Assembly (NCBI RefSeq): GCF_019739195.1
Contig: NZ_JAHHDS010000003.1
Span: 248,001-312,000 of the forward strand
DNA from: Microcella sp.
GTDB taxonomy: Bacteria > Actinomycetota > Actinomycetes > Actinomycetales > Microbacteriaceae
Length of the DNA: 64,000 bases
Reading direction: 5' to 3'
In this document: one piece after another, positions 1 to 7,873 of the stretch
How positions within the stretch are numbered: the first letter of the stretch is position 1
How the letters are laid out: each line of letters begins with the position of its first letter
The notes under the pieces: model-generated
Told to the model about the DNA's origin: nothing
Seen by the model: only the letters and a program-made list of their open reading frames with translations
Databases searched by the model: none
Made by a program: the position numbers and the translations under genes

Positions 1-966
1 CGTCGCGATGATGTTGACGTACGAGCGGAAAGTCGTGTCGTAGCCCGTGCCCCAGCGCAGCGCGATGTCGACGACGCACTCGCGCTCGAGCTCGGTCGGT
101 GTCATGTGCCCGAGCGAGTCGAGCACGGGCACCGTCTCGGTGAAGGTGCCGCTGCCGGTGATGCGCCAGGTGTCGGTGAGCGGAGCATCCGGCGCCAGGT
201 AGTCGGCGTACTGACTGATGCCGCCGTCGAACCGGAACGACTCGGTGAGTGTCGACTCGCCGCGGTCATCAGTGAGCTCGAGCGTGATGCCGGGCACGAG
301 GAAGGCCGTCTGACGCAGGCGGGCGAGCAGTTCTTCGGTGAGGAAGTTCGCACCCTTCGTGAAGATCTGCGGGTCGGCCCAATAGCGGATGCGGGTGCCC
401 GTGACGCCCTTGGCGACTTTGGCGACCTTGCGCAACTCGCTACCCGAGACGAACGGCGAGAACGGTGCATCGGGGCTGGGGCCCTCAGGGCCGTCGGCGA
501 ACACACCAGGCTCGCCACGGTGGAACGACATCGCCCACGTGGCACCGTCGCGGTCGACCTCGACATCGAGTCGTGCGCTGAGCGCGTTGACGACAGAGGC
601 GCCGACACCGTGAAGACCGCCGGATGCGGCATACGATCCCCCGCCGAACTTGCCCCCGGCGTGCAGCTTGGTGAAGACCACCTCGACGCCGCTCAAGCCC
701 GTCTTGGGCTCGATGTCGACGGGAATGCCGCGCGCGCGGTCGCGCACCTCGACGCTGCCGTCGGGGTGCAGCCGCAGGTCGATCTGCGTGCCGTGGCCGC
801 CGAGCGCCTCGTCGACCGAGTTGTCGATGATCTCCCACAGGCAGTGCATGAGCCCGCGCGAATCGGTCGAGCCGATGTACATGCCGGGCCGTTTGCGCAC
901 CGCCTCGAGACCTTCGAGAACAGACAGGTGGCGGGCGGAGTAGTCGGAGCTGGGCACGAGTGTCAT
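1..966 (-). CDS. parE: DNA topoisomerase IV/gyrase-type subunit B (ParE), N-terminal part, cut by window edge
   Basis: This is the ATP-binding subunit of a type IIA topoisomerase, which resolves supercoils or catenanes together with a ParC/GyrA partner in the cytoplasm. The reading frame is open from an ATG at 966 to the window edge (322 codons; the family is about 650-700 residues). It shows the GHKL ATPase order: LEAVRKRPGMYIGST near residue 17, EIIDNSVDEAL with the Mg-binding Asn at about residue 46, DRARGIPVDIEPKTG, then the lid motif GGGSYAASGGLHGVGASVVN and the start of the transducer domain. Microbacteriaceae often carry parE beside the sigA locus, so ParE is preferred to GyrB, but the two cannot be separated with certainty from this part. 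The divergent 247-bp region upstream holds a hairpin and a tandem repeat. Confidence 0.9.
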   Translation of the reverse strand, partial: MTLVPSSDYSARHLSVLEGLEAVRKRPGMYIGSTDSRGLMHCLWEIIDNSVDEALGGHGTQIDLRLHPDGSVEVRDRARGIPVDIEPKTGLSGVEVVFTKLHAGGKFGGGSYAASGGLHGVGASVVNALSARLDVEVDRDGATWAMSFHRGEPGVFADGPEGPSPDAPFSPFVSGSELRKVAKVAKGVTGTRIRYWADPQIFTKGANFLTEELLARLRQTAFLVPGITLELTDDRGESTLTESFRFDGGISQYADYLAPDAPLTDTWRITGSGTFTETVPVLDSLGHMTPTELERECVVDIALRWGTGYDTTFRSYVNIIAT

Positions 967-997
967 CGTAGGCGGGTCGACTGACCCGGGCGGGCTG

Positions 998-1030
998 CCA
1001 CTCCGGGCTGGCGGGGTGCGCCCGGAGTGG
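998..1030. repeat. Perfect 11-bp inverted repeat in the parE/DUF7455 divergent region
   Basis: CCACTCCGGGC at 998-1008 is the exact reverse complement of 1020-1030, with an 11-nt loop. It lies 31 bp upstream of the parE start, so it could be an operator or a hairpin in the parE leader. No regulator is recognised. Confidence 0.6.
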
Positions 1031-1116
1031 TGAGGGTCGCGCCTACGCGTGGAGGCTCGTGCCTACGCGTTGAGGCTCGTGCCTACGCGTTGAGGCTCGC
1101 GCCTACGCGTTCAGCG
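1031..1116. repeat. 20-bp tandem repeat, three full units plus flanking partial units
   Basis: Units GCCTACGCGTKGAGGCTCGY start at 1041, 1061 and 1081, a partial unit begins at 1101, and a degenerate half-unit precedes at 1031. Each holds the palindrome ACGCGT at an exact 20-bp period, close to two helical turns. It sits between two divergent promoters. There are no unique spacers, so it is not a CRISPR array. Confidence 0.85.
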
Positions 1117-1129
1117 AAATCGGGGCGTA

Positions 1130-1158
1130 TTGACACGGGAGCGTCGCACCCGTGTGGT
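1130..1158 (+). promoter_or_regulatory. Possible promoter of the DUF7455 gene with an overlapping 7-bp inverted repeat
   Basis: TTGACA at 1130-1135 is a perfect -35 box; a weak -10 (TGTGGT) follows 17 bp later at 1153-1158. The inverted repeat ACACGGG (1133-1139) / CCCGTGT (1149-1155) lies across the spacer, where a repressor could bind. Confidence 0.45.
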
Positions 1159-1213
1159 GCAATGGGGTCTATCGATCAGCTTGTGACGACGACCGACGAG
1201 TGAGGGGCACACC

Positions 1214-1438
1214 ATGACGCAGATCACGACCGAGAACCCGAGCGTCACGACCGCGCCGCTCACCGCGCTCGACCGCTGCGACAGCTGCGGTGCGCAGGCC
1301 TATGTGCGCGCGACCCTCGCGACGGGCGAGCTGCTCTTCTGCGCCCACCACGCTGCTCGCTTCAAAGAGAACCTCGCCGGCACGGCACTCGCCTGGCACG
1401 ATGAATCGAGCCGTCTGCTCGATGAGCGCGGCGCCTGA
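1214..1438 (+). CDS. DUF7455 small zinc-binding protein
   Basis: A 74-residue protein of a small actinobacterial family often found beside sigA/parE; its function is unknown. After a Thr-rich head it has CDSCG at residues 25-29 and FCAHH at about 47-51, spaced like a CxxC...CxxH zinc site, followed by a helical tail. GAGGGGC lies 6-12 nt before the ATG at 1214 as ribosome-binding site. The 3' end overlaps the start of the next gene (1422) by 17 bp, so the two are probably cotranscribed and translationally coupled. I see no catalytic motif; a structural zinc role is the most that can be said. Confidence 0.8.
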   Translation: MTQITTENPSVTTAPLTALDRCDSCGAQAYVRATLATGELLFCAHHAARFKENLAGTALAWHDESSRLLDERGA

Positions 1439-2069
1439 GCCCTCGGGCGTTCGTCGCGTCGCCCGCCTGTCGGCTCGCGCGCTCGACGAGGCGCTGAGCG
1501 CGCTCATCACTGAGAACGGCGACGCTGCCGAGGTTGACTTGCGCGCCGACGCCTACGGTCACGGGGCGAACGAGGTCGAGCGTCGCGCGCGTGCGCTCGG
1601 TGTCTCCCGATTCATCCGGGATGCTGATGCTTCGCCCGACGTCGACCGAACCTCGGCCATCTTCGGGTTCAGCCCCGGCCAGCCGCCGTTGCTCTCGCTG
1701 ACTGGTGAAGTCGTCGCTGTCAAGAGGGTGGCCGCTGGCACTGCCGTCTCGTACGGGTACACCTACCGCACCACGGGGGCATCGACGCTCGCCCTCGTGG
1801 GCCTCGGCTATGCCGACGGCGTGCCGCGCAGCGCGTCGAGCACAGCGACGGTGCGCGTGGGCGACCAGCGCGGGCTGATTGCGGGCCGTATCGCGATGGA
1901 CCAGCTGGTCGTCGATCTCGGCGACGCCGAGGCGACGGTCGGCGACGACGCGGTGCTGTGGGACGACGCCGAGTCGTTCGCGGGGTGGTGCGCGGCGACT
2001 GGGCGCGCCCCGGCCGAGCTGACCACGCGGCTGGGTCCGCGCATCCGTCGCGTCTGGAGCGATGCATGA
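1422..2069 (+). CDS. Alanine racemase-like protein: intact C-terminal domain, vestigial barrel
   Basis: A 215-residue protein. From about residue 88 onward it matches the C-terminal beta domain of PLP alanine racemases closely: AVSYGYTY (catalytic tyrosine of the two-base mechanism), GLGYADGVPR, GRIAMDQLVVDLGD and TRLGPRIRRVW. The N-terminal part is only about 85 residues instead of about 230 and keeps one remnant, LRADAYGHGANEV, where the PLP lysine of V-K-A-(N/D)-A-Y-G-H-G is arginine. By itself it cannot be a normal racemase. The next gene overlaps by ATGA and has the reverse pattern (intact barrel, missing catalytic tyrosine), so a heteromer with one composite active site is plausible. 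An ATG at 1401 is an alternative start. The frame is uninterrupted, which argues against a recent pseudogene. Confidence 0.8.
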   Translation: MSAAPEPSGVRRVARLSARALDEALSALITENGDAAEVDLRADAYGHGANEVERRARALGVSRFIRDADASPDVDRTSAIFGFSPGQPPLLSLTGEVVAVKRVAAGTAVSYGYTYRTTGASTLALVGLGYADGVPRSASSTATVRVGDQRGLIAGRIAMDQLVVDLGDAEATVGDDAVLWDDAESFAGWCAATGRAPAELTTRLGPRIRRVWSDA

Positions 2070-3133
2070 GCGCGCTCGCGATCATCGATCACGTTGCTTT
2101 CGCCCACAATGTGGGCGTGCTGAGCGCGCGGGTGGCACCCTCTGAGGTCATGCTGGCAGTGAAGGCCAATGCGTACGGGCACGGCATGCGTGAGATTGCG
2201 GCCACGGCACTCGTCTCGGGGGCGACGTCTCTCGCTGTGCTCGAGATTCCCGCCGCGGTCACCCTGCGCGAGGCGGGCGTCGAGTGTCGGCTCTTCGCGT
2301 GGCTGCACGGCATCGACAGCGACTTCGACGCGGCCGTCGACCACCGGGTTGACCTCGGCGTCTCTGCCCACTGGCAGCTCGAGCGCATCGCCCACGCGTC
2401 GACGCGCGAGAATCCGGGCCGGGTGCACCTCAAGATCGACACCGGCCTGCACCGCAACGGCGCCCTGCCCGAGAACTGGCCCGAGCTCGTGACAGCTGCA
2501 CGAACCTTCCGCGAGCAGGGCCTCGTGACCATCGAAGGCATCTGGTCGCACCTCGCCGATGCCTCACCCGACGACGATGCCCGGGCGGTCCACGCCTACG
2601 CGGAGGCTCTCCAGACCGCGGAGGTGCTGGGGGTGAAGCCGGTCATGCGGCACCTCGCCGCCAGTTCGGCGGGCTGGCGCGAACCCCGCGCCCGCTACGA
2701 CGCCGTGCGCTTCGGCATCGCGGCCTACGGCATCTCGCCGTTCGACGACGTGACGGGTCAGGGCATGGGGCTGCGCGCCGTCATGACACTGCAGTGCGCG
2801 GTCAGCCCCGACCCTGCACCTTCTGGCCGGCGGTGGATCACGGCGGGCTACGCACAGGGAGTGCCGCTCGGGGCGCGAGAGGCAGAGGTCTCGATCGGCC
2901 ACCAGCGGTGCGCGGTCGAGAACGTCGAGCTCGCACGCACGCTCGTCGTCGCCCCCGACAGACTCGACGACGACGCGATCGTCACCGTCTTCGGCGAGCC
3001 GGAGACCGGAGTGCCCAGCGCGGAGGACTGGGCACGCTGGAGCGGCACCATTGGTGACGAGATCGTCACGGGAGTGCCCTCGCGGGTGGAGCGCCGCCAC
3101 GACCACGGTCGCGCCGCGCGCAGCGCGGGCTGA
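2066..3133 (+). CDS. alr: Alanine racemase: intact PLP barrel, degenerate C-terminal domain
   Basis: A 355-residue fold-III PLP racemase. The barrel is canonical: AVKANAYGHG with the Schiff-base lysine at residue 33, HLKIDTGLHRNG, EGIWSHLADA, and RFGIAAYGISP before the domain junction. The C-terminal domain keeps GTIGDEIVT and part of GYADG (as AGYAQGVPL) but lacks the segment holding the catalytic tyrosine (VSYGxTY in the family). D-Ala made by Alr feeds peptidoglycan synthesis; the second catalytic base here may come from the preceding gene product, whose stop overlaps this start as ATGA. Another substrate, such as a basic amino acid used in interpeptide bridges, is possible. Stop lies 45 bp before the convergent gatD stop. 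Confidence 0.85.
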   Translation: MSALAIIDHVAFAHNVGVLSARVAPSEVMLAVKANAYGHGMREIAATALVSGATSLAVLEIPAAVTLREAGVECRLFAWLHGIDSDFDAAVDHRVDLGVSAHWQLERIAHASTRENPGRVHLKIDTGLHRNGALPENWPELVTAARTFREQGLVTIEGIWSHLADASPDDDARAVHAYAEALQTAEVLGVKPVMRHLAASSAGWREPRARYDAVRFGIAAYGISPFDDVTGQGMGLRAVMTLQCAVSPDPAPSGRRWITAGYAQGVPLGAREAEVSIGHQRCAVENVELARTLVVAPDRLDDDAIVTVFGEPETGVPSAEDWARWSGTIGDEIVTGVPSRVERRHDHGRAARSAG

Positions 3134-3141
3134 GCAACCGA

Positions 3142-3170
3142 CGGCGGCGGGCTATGCGGGGACGCCGCCG
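3142..3170. terminator. Possible bidirectional terminator between alr and gatD
   Basis: CGGCGGCG (3142-3149) pairs with CGCCGCCG (3163-3170) across a 13-nt loop, in the short gap between two convergent genes. There is no T-run, as is usual in GC-rich actinobacteria. Confidence 0.4.
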
Positions 3171-3178
3171 GCGGCGGA

Positions 3179-3922
3179 TCAGACTGCGACGCCGCCGCGT
3201 CCGAGCCGCGCGGCAATCGCAGCCCGTGCGCGCCGGGCGTGCTCGTCGACCTCGCGCACTCGTTCGTCGGCGGGCGGCAACTGCTGACCGTGTCGGGCCA
3301 GGGCAGCCGCGAGCAGCTCGTCGGCGAGCCACGGATTCATGGGCAGCACCGGCCCGTGCAGGTGCGTGCCGATGAGATGGGCCGCACGAACTCCCTCGGC
3401 CGTCGAGCGCGACGCCGCTGAAGGCGCGCGGTCGAGCTCGACGAGCGGCTCGGCCTCGTGCCGGTCGACGTCGACCGCGTAGTTGAGGTAGCCGGCGAGG
3501 CGGCGACCGTCAGCGGGCATCCCGAGGGCTTCGCCCACCGTTCTCGTCGTGATGTCGCGAATGGTGGCGGGTAGCACGCCGGCCCCCGCCAGCTCGGCGC
3601 CGTCGAGCCCCACGATCGAGCGGCTCAAGGCGTGGAAACCCGCACCGATCCCGATCATCGGAACTCCTGACGAGGCCCAGGCCTGCAACTGGTCTGCGCG
3701 CTCGCCGACATCAACCAGCAGGGCATCGCGAGCCGAGCGCGGCCCGCTGCCGATGTGCACGAGGTCCACGTCGTGCGGCAGACGCTCGCCCGCCTCGACC
3801 GCGACGACCTCGACCGGGATTCCGCGCCACTGTAGCCGCTGGCGCAGCGCGAGCACGTTGCCCGCGTCGCCGTTGATGCCGAGGGCACGCGGATACAGGT
3901 GCAGCACCCGCAGCGCGCTCAC
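3179..3922 (-). CDS. gatD: GatD-like class I glutamine amidotransferase subunit lacking the catalytic cysteine
   Basis: A 247-residue protein homologous to GatD, the glutaminase partner of MurT that supplies ammonia for amidating the alpha-carboxyl of D-Glu in lipid II. It starts with GTG at 3922, overlapping the murT stop as GTGA. The family order is visible: LYPRALGINGDAGN near the N terminus, VHIGSGPRSARD, then MIGIGAGFHALS, where the nucleophile elbow of active enzymes reads I-C-G-G-Y-Q. Position 93 is Gly instead of Cys and the protein has no cysteine at all. The conserved GTHLHGPVLPMNP with its histidine is kept. It therefore should not hydrolyse glutamine; it may be a structural partner of MurT or take another nitrogen donor. 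Confidence 0.85.
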   Translation of the reverse strand: MSALRVLHLYPRALGINGDAGNVLALRQRLQWRGIPVEVVAVEAGERLPHDVDLVHIGSGPRSARDALLVDVGERADQLQAWASSGVPMIGIGAGFHALSRSIVGLDGAELAGAGVLPATIRDITTRTVGEALGMPADGRRLAGYLNYAVDVDRHEAEPLVELDRAPSAASRSTAEGVRAAHLIGTHLHGPVLPMNPWLADELLAAALARHGQQLPPADERVREVDEHARRARAAIAARLGRGGVAV

Positions 3923-5187
3923 GAGCCGCCCTCCAGGTCGAGATAGCCCATCATGAGCCGCAGCTCCATCATGAGTTCGTAGTTCACGATCGCGACCTTC
4001 GGGCCGTCGGTGGGCGCCGGCATCGCGAGCAGGGCATCCACAGCCAGACGGAAATCGTCGATCACCTGCCCCACCGGGATTCCCGCGTAGGCGAGCCGCG
4101 TGGCCCACTGGTGGGCCTTTGTGCCCGTGACAATGTCGACATGGTCGAGGGTCGAGAGGTCGGTGTCGTAGATCCAGGACGGGTCGGGGGTGCCCTCATC
4201 GACTGCGACCATGACGCACTGCGGAACACGCCCGAGTGCATCGAGGTTGAGCTGCAGGCTCGGCGGGTTCTTCATCATGACGAGTTCGATCGCCTGCCCG
4301 CGAGCGTCGAGAATCTCGCCCCGGCCGTACACGGTCTCGAGAGCGCCCAGTGCTGACGACGCGACAGTCGTCGAGAAACGGTCGCCGAGCAGTGCGCGCG
4401 CCGTGGCGATGGCACCGGCCGCATCGACTGCATAGTGCAGACCGCGAGCCGGCAGGGCGACGGATGCCCGCTCGCCGTCGACCGTGAGCTCAGCGGTGTT
4501 CCCCTCCACAGACTCGACCACGACGAGAGGCGCCGGCAGAGCCGCGCTGCCCCGCGTCGCGATGTGCGGAGCGGGCGCAACGCCGTGCGGACTCGCCGCG
4601 AGGGCGACAGGCGAGACGTCGAAAGCGACGAGATCGAGATCGGCTCTCGCCGCGCGCCCGAGATCGGCGGTGTTGGGATCGGCCGCATTGACGATGAGAC
4701 GCCGACGAGCGACGGCGGCGATGCGCTCGAGCATCGCGTACACGCGGTCGGGCTCGTGAAACCGATTGAGCTGATCGATCTGCAGGTTGAGCAGCAGCAC
4801 GTCGGTCGGAGCGAGCCGATCGGCGAGCCCCACGCCGTAGGCCTCGTCGACCTCGAGCACGGCGAGGTCGTCGCGTACGCGGCCATCAAGACCGACGGTG
4901 GCGAGCAGCGACGAGGCGATGCCCTGCGGCAGATTGGCTCCACTGGGATTCGTGAACACGGTCAGACAGTGGGCACGCAGCACGGCAACGAGCATGTTGG
5001 TCGTCGTCGACTTGCCGTTCGACCCGGTCACGAAGACCACGCCGAGTGGCATCGACCCGAGCGCGTGCTCTAAGAAGCCCGGTGCGATGCGCAGCGCGAT
5101 GTTGCCCGGAATCGCCGAGCCGCCGCCGCGCAGTCGCGCCACGACGCGCACGAGTCGACCCACGAGCACCGCCAGGCGGATGCGCAC
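3919..5187 (-). CDS. murT: MurT-like Mur ligase (DUF1727 C-terminal domain), zinc ribbon lost
   Basis: A 422-residue homologue of MurT, the ATP-dependent Mur-ligase-type subunit that activates the D-Glu alpha-carboxyl in lipid II at the membrane. It has the P-loop TGSNGKSTTTNML (about residues 54-66), LEVDEAYG, LLLNLQIDQLNRF, and the C-terminal KNPPSLQLNLDAL and PDPSWIYDTD (carrying the family Asp). The four-cysteine zinc ribbon normally inserted in the middle domain is gone: residues about 190-230 are Ala/Pro-rich without cysteine. Start GTG at 5187 is 10 bp downstream of the sigA stop, so it is cotranscribed with sigA; no clear ribosome-binding site is seen. Together with the altered GatD this suggests changed chemistry. 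Confidence 0.85.
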   Translation of the reverse strand: MRIRLAVLVGRLVRVVARLRGGGSAIPGNIALRIAPGFLEHALGSMPLGVVFVTGSNGKSTTTNMLVAVLRAHCLTVFTNPSGANLPQGIASSLLATVGLDGRVRDDLAVLEVDEAYGVGLADRLAPTDVLLLNLQIDQLNRFHEPDRVYAMLERIAAVARRRLIVNAADPNTADLGRAARADLDLVAFDVSPVALAASPHGVAPAPHIATRGSAALPAPLVVVESVEGNTAELTVDGERASVALPARGLHYAVDAAGAIATARALLGDRFSTTVASSALGALETVYGRGEILDARGQAIELVMMKNPPSLQLNLDALGRVPQCVMVAVDEGTPDPSWIYDTDLSTLDHVDIVTGTKAHQWATRLAYAGIPVGQVIDDFRLAVDALLAMPAPTDGPKVAIVNYELMMELRLMMGYLDLEGGS

Positions 5188-5197
5188 GGTGTTCGAC

Positions 5198-6646
5198 CTA
5201 CTCGAGGTAGTCGCGCAGCGCCTGCGAACGCGAGGGGTGCCGCAGCTTGGCCATGGTCTTCGACTCGATCTGGCGGATTCGCTCGCGCGTCACCCCGAAC
5301 GTGTCGCCGATCTGGTCCAACGTCTTCGGCATGCCGTCACCGAGGCCGAAGCGCATGCGGATCACGCCTGCCTCGCGCTCGGAGAGCGAGTCGAGCAGGC
5401 TCTCGAGTTGCTTCTGCAGCATCGTGAAGCCGACGGCGTCGGCCGGAACGACTGCCTCGGTGTCTTCAATGAGGTCGCCGAACTCGCTGTCGCCGTCCTC
5501 ACCGAGGGGCGTGTGCAACGAGATCGGCTCGCGACCGTACTTCTGCACCTCGATGACCTTCTCGGGGGTCATGTCGAGTTCGCGGCTGAGCTCTTCGGGC
5601 GTGGGTTCGCGACCGAGGTCTTGCAGCATCTGCCGCTGCACTCGAGCAAGCTTGTTGATGACCTCGACCATATGCACGGGAATGCGGATGGTGCGGGCCT
5701 GATCTGCCATGGCGCGCGTGATCGCCTGGCGGATCCACCACGTGGCATAGGTCGAGAACTTGAAGCCTTTGGTGTAGTCGAACTTCTCGACCGCGCGGAT
5801 CAGACCCAGGTTGCCCTCTTGAATGAGGTCGAGGAACTGCATGCCGCGACCCGTGTAGCGCTTCGCGAGCGAGACGACGAGACGCAGGTTCGCGCCCAGC
5901 AGGTGATTCTTCGCGCGCTGACCGTCACGAGCGACCCACGACAGATCGCGGCCGAGGGCCGTACGCTTCTCCTTCTCGGTCATCGTCGAGAGCTTCTCTT
6001 CGGCGAAGAGACCCGCCTCGATGCGCATCGCGAGCTCGACCTCTTCGGCGGCGTTCAGCAGCGGAACCTTGCCGATCTGCTTCAGGTAGTCCTTGACCGG
6101 GTCGGCCGTCGCGCCGGTGATGGTCGTCGAGTAGACCGGAACCTCGTCGTCTTCGGTGTTCGACAGCACGATCGCACCAGTCGGCAACGGGCCAGCCGAG
6201 CCCGAGTCACCCTCGGAGTCGTCGTCATCGTCATCGTCGGAGTCGTCGGCGACCACGATGGTGATCTCCGTCGTCGACGTGTCGTCGTCGGCCGCGATCG
6301 CTTCGGCGGTCGGCTCGACAGACTCGTCCGTCTCGTCGCCCTCGACGCCATCCGTCGCGGGCGAGCTCGCCTTCGTGGCTGTCGATCGCTTCGTGGCGGG
6401 CTTCTTGGGCGCCGTCGACGAGGCTGCGGACTTGGCGCCCGCCGACTTCACGGGCGTCGTCTTCGCGGCTGTGGTCTTCGCCGGAGCAGCCTTCTTTGTC
6501 GAGGCCGCCGTGTCGGTCTTCGTCGATGCCGCCTTCGCGGGCGACGTCGCCTTCGTGGCCGCGGGCTTCTTCGCCGCAGGCTTCTTGGCCGCGGTGCTCG
6601 TGGTCGTGCTCTTAGCGGTCTCGGTGCTGGTCGCTCGGGTAGCCAT
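5198..6646 (-). CDS. sigA: Principal RNA polymerase sigma factor SigA (RpoD/HrdB)
   Basis: A 482-residue primary sigma factor. Residues about 1-95 are an unstructured Lys/Ala/Thr/Pro-rich tail resembling histone-H1 tails, followed by a strongly acidic block ending in [11 protein letters not shown]. The sigma-70 body follows: [16 protein letters not shown] (region 1.2), [17 protein letters not shown] and [20 protein letters not shown] (2.2-2.4), region 3, and [20 protein letters not shown] (4.2). The start at 6646 is chosen because GAGGGGCCC precedes the ATG and the upstream extension is not sigma-like. It leads an operon with murT and gatD. The basic plus acidic head is common in actinobacterial SigA/HrdB proteins. 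Confidence 0.95.
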   Translation of the reverse strand: MATRATSTETAKSTTTSTAAKKPAAKKPAATKATSPAKAASTKTDTAASTKKAAPAKTTAAKTTPVKSAGAKSAASSTAPKKPATKRSTATKASSPATDGVEGDETDESVEPTAEAIAADDDTSTTEITIVVADDSDDDDDDDSEGDSGSAGPLPTGAIVLSNTEDDEVPVYSTTITGATADPVKDYLKQIGKVPLLNAAEEVELAMRIEAGLFAEEKLSTMTEKEKRTALGRDLSWVARDGQRAKNHLLGANLRLVVSLAKRYTGRGMQFLDLIQEGNLGLIRAVEKFDYTKGFKFSTYATWWIRQAITRAMADQARTIRIPVHMVEVINKLARVQRQMLQDLGREPTPEELSRELDMTPEKVIEVQKYGREPISLHTPLGEDGDSEFGDLIEDTEAVVPADAVGFTMLQKQLESLLDSLSEREAGVIRMRFGLGDGMPKTLDQIGDTFGVTRERIRQIESKTMAKLRHPSRSQALRDYLE

Positions 6647-6824
6647 GGGCCCCTCAATCTCGCGTTCTGCGGGCAGTGCAACGACCCATGTCAAGTTGCG
6701 AGGCACTCACACCGACTCGTCAACCCCGGCAAGCACTGCTCGCCAGAAGAGCGGGGACCACGCGACCGACTGGGTCGTGAGGGTCAATTATTGCACGAAC
6801 ACCGCGCGCGGCCGACCAGTGCGG

Positions 6825-7745
6825 TCAGGCCGGGTCGTCGTCGCTCGACTGACGGTGCGCGAGAAACTTCTCGAGCTCGGCCGCAATCGAGTCAGCGCTC
6901 GGCAACTCACCGTCTTCATCCGTCAGCGGTGACCGCAGCGGGTTGTCTTCCATGTAGCTGTCGTGACGCTCTTCGAGAGTGCCCACGAGGCGCGCGAGCT
7001 CGGAATTGCCCTCGACCTGCTCTTCGATCCGGCCAAGGAATTCGCGACCCTCTTCTCGCAGTCGATCTGTCGGAAAGAGCAGCCCCGTCGCCGAGGTGAT
7101 GCTTTCGAGCGCCGTGACGGCGGCAGAGGGGAACTCTGTGTCGGCGAGGTAGTGCGGTACCAGCAGCACGAAGCTCGCTGTCGGGTGATCCGCCTCGGTC
7201 AGTCGATGCTCAAGCAGGTGCAGCACGTTGCCGGGAACCTGTGTGCGAGGCCGCCAGACCGAGAGCGCTTCGATCAGCTCGGTGCGGTTGCCACTCACGG
7301 TCACTCCCAGATCGCGAGTGTGCGGCACGGGCATCGGAATCGCCTGCACCCAGGTGGTCGTCGCGACGCCGTAGCGCTCGATGATGTCGAGCAGGGCGGC
7401 GACGAAGCGTTCCCACTGAAAATCGGGCTCGTAGCCGGTGAGCAGCAAGAAGGGCGCCCCCAGTTCGTCCTGCGCCAGACGCAGGGCGAGAGCGGGTCGA
7501 CGGTACTCGGTGATGCGGGTCTCGTCGAACACCATGATCGGGCGTCGTGCCCGGTAGTCGAGCAGTTCGTCGTTGTCGAACACCACGACGTCGCGGTGCT
7601 CGAGCTCGTCGAGCAGGTACTGCGCGACCTGCGACACGGCTCCTCCGGAGTCGACGAATCCGGTCAAGCCGATCACGAGCGGCAGCCCGCGCGGCACCTC
7701 GGTTTCCGCCGCGACGACGGCGTAGAGGTCAGCTGGGTTGCGCAT
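6825..7745 (-). CDS. PAC2 family (proteasome assembly chaperone-like) protein
   Basis: A 306-residue protein of the PAC2/DUF75 family, which shares its fold with eukaryotic proteasome assembly chaperones; the bacterial role is unproven. Visible family features are LPLVIGLTGFVDSGGAV near the N terminus, DELLDYRARRP, PFLLLTGYEPDFQWERF, and the central HTRDLGVTVSGNR, with an acidic C-terminal tail. A -10 box six bases before the ATG suggests a leaderless message. It is upstream of sigA on the same strand, with a 178-bp gap holding the sigA leader. Confidence 0.85.
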   Translation of the reverse strand: MRNPADLYAVVAAETEVPRGLPLVIGLTGFVDSGGAVSQVAQYLLDELEHRDVVVFDNDELLDYRARRPIMVFDETRITEYRRPALALRLAQDELGAPFLLLTGYEPDFQWERFVAALLDIIERYGVATTTWVQAIPMPVPHTRDLGVTVSGNRTELIEALSVWRPRTQVPGNVLHLLEHRLTEADHPTASFVLLVPHYLADTEFPSAAVTALESITSATGLLFPTDRLREEGREFLGRIEEQVEGNSELARLVGTLEERHDSYMEDNPLRSPLTDEDGELPSADSIAAELEKFLAHRQSSDDDPA

Positions 7746-7751
7746 GGTTCC

Positions 7752-7757
7752 ATGGTA
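7752..7757 (-). promoter_or_regulatory. -10 box of the PAC2 gene
   Basis: TACCAT on the minus strand, 6 nt before the ATG at 7745; points to a leaderless transcript. Confidence 0.55.
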
Positions 7758-7860
7758 GGTCGATCACGAGCGGGCACTCGTGTCTCCACGCGCGCCGAGA
7801 GCGAACACCGGCGACTGCAGTCGTCGATCGGCCCTGACTGGCGTGCTCAATCTGCGCCGA

Positions 7861-7866
7861 TACCAT
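7861..7866 (+). promoter_or_regulatory. -10 box of pepA
   Basis: TACCAT, 7 nt before the ATG at 7874. It favours that start over the in-frame ATG at 7865, which lies inside the box. Confidence 0.5.
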
Positions 7867-7873
7867 GGCGGCC

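Noticed and set aside
1031-1116. Tandem repeat considered as CRISPR
   Set aside because: Units are contiguous with no unique spacers and no cas genes nearby.
1422-2069. Short alanine-racemase gene considered as a pseudogene
   Set aside because: Frame and conserved C-terminal motifs are intact and the gene is overlapped and coupled with the next one; decay would have erased these.
4898-7099. 733-codon open frame on the plus strand opposite sigA
   Set aside because: Arg/Leu/Gly-rich and mirrors the third codon positions of sigA; no homology or start signal. Typical GC-rich antisense shadow.
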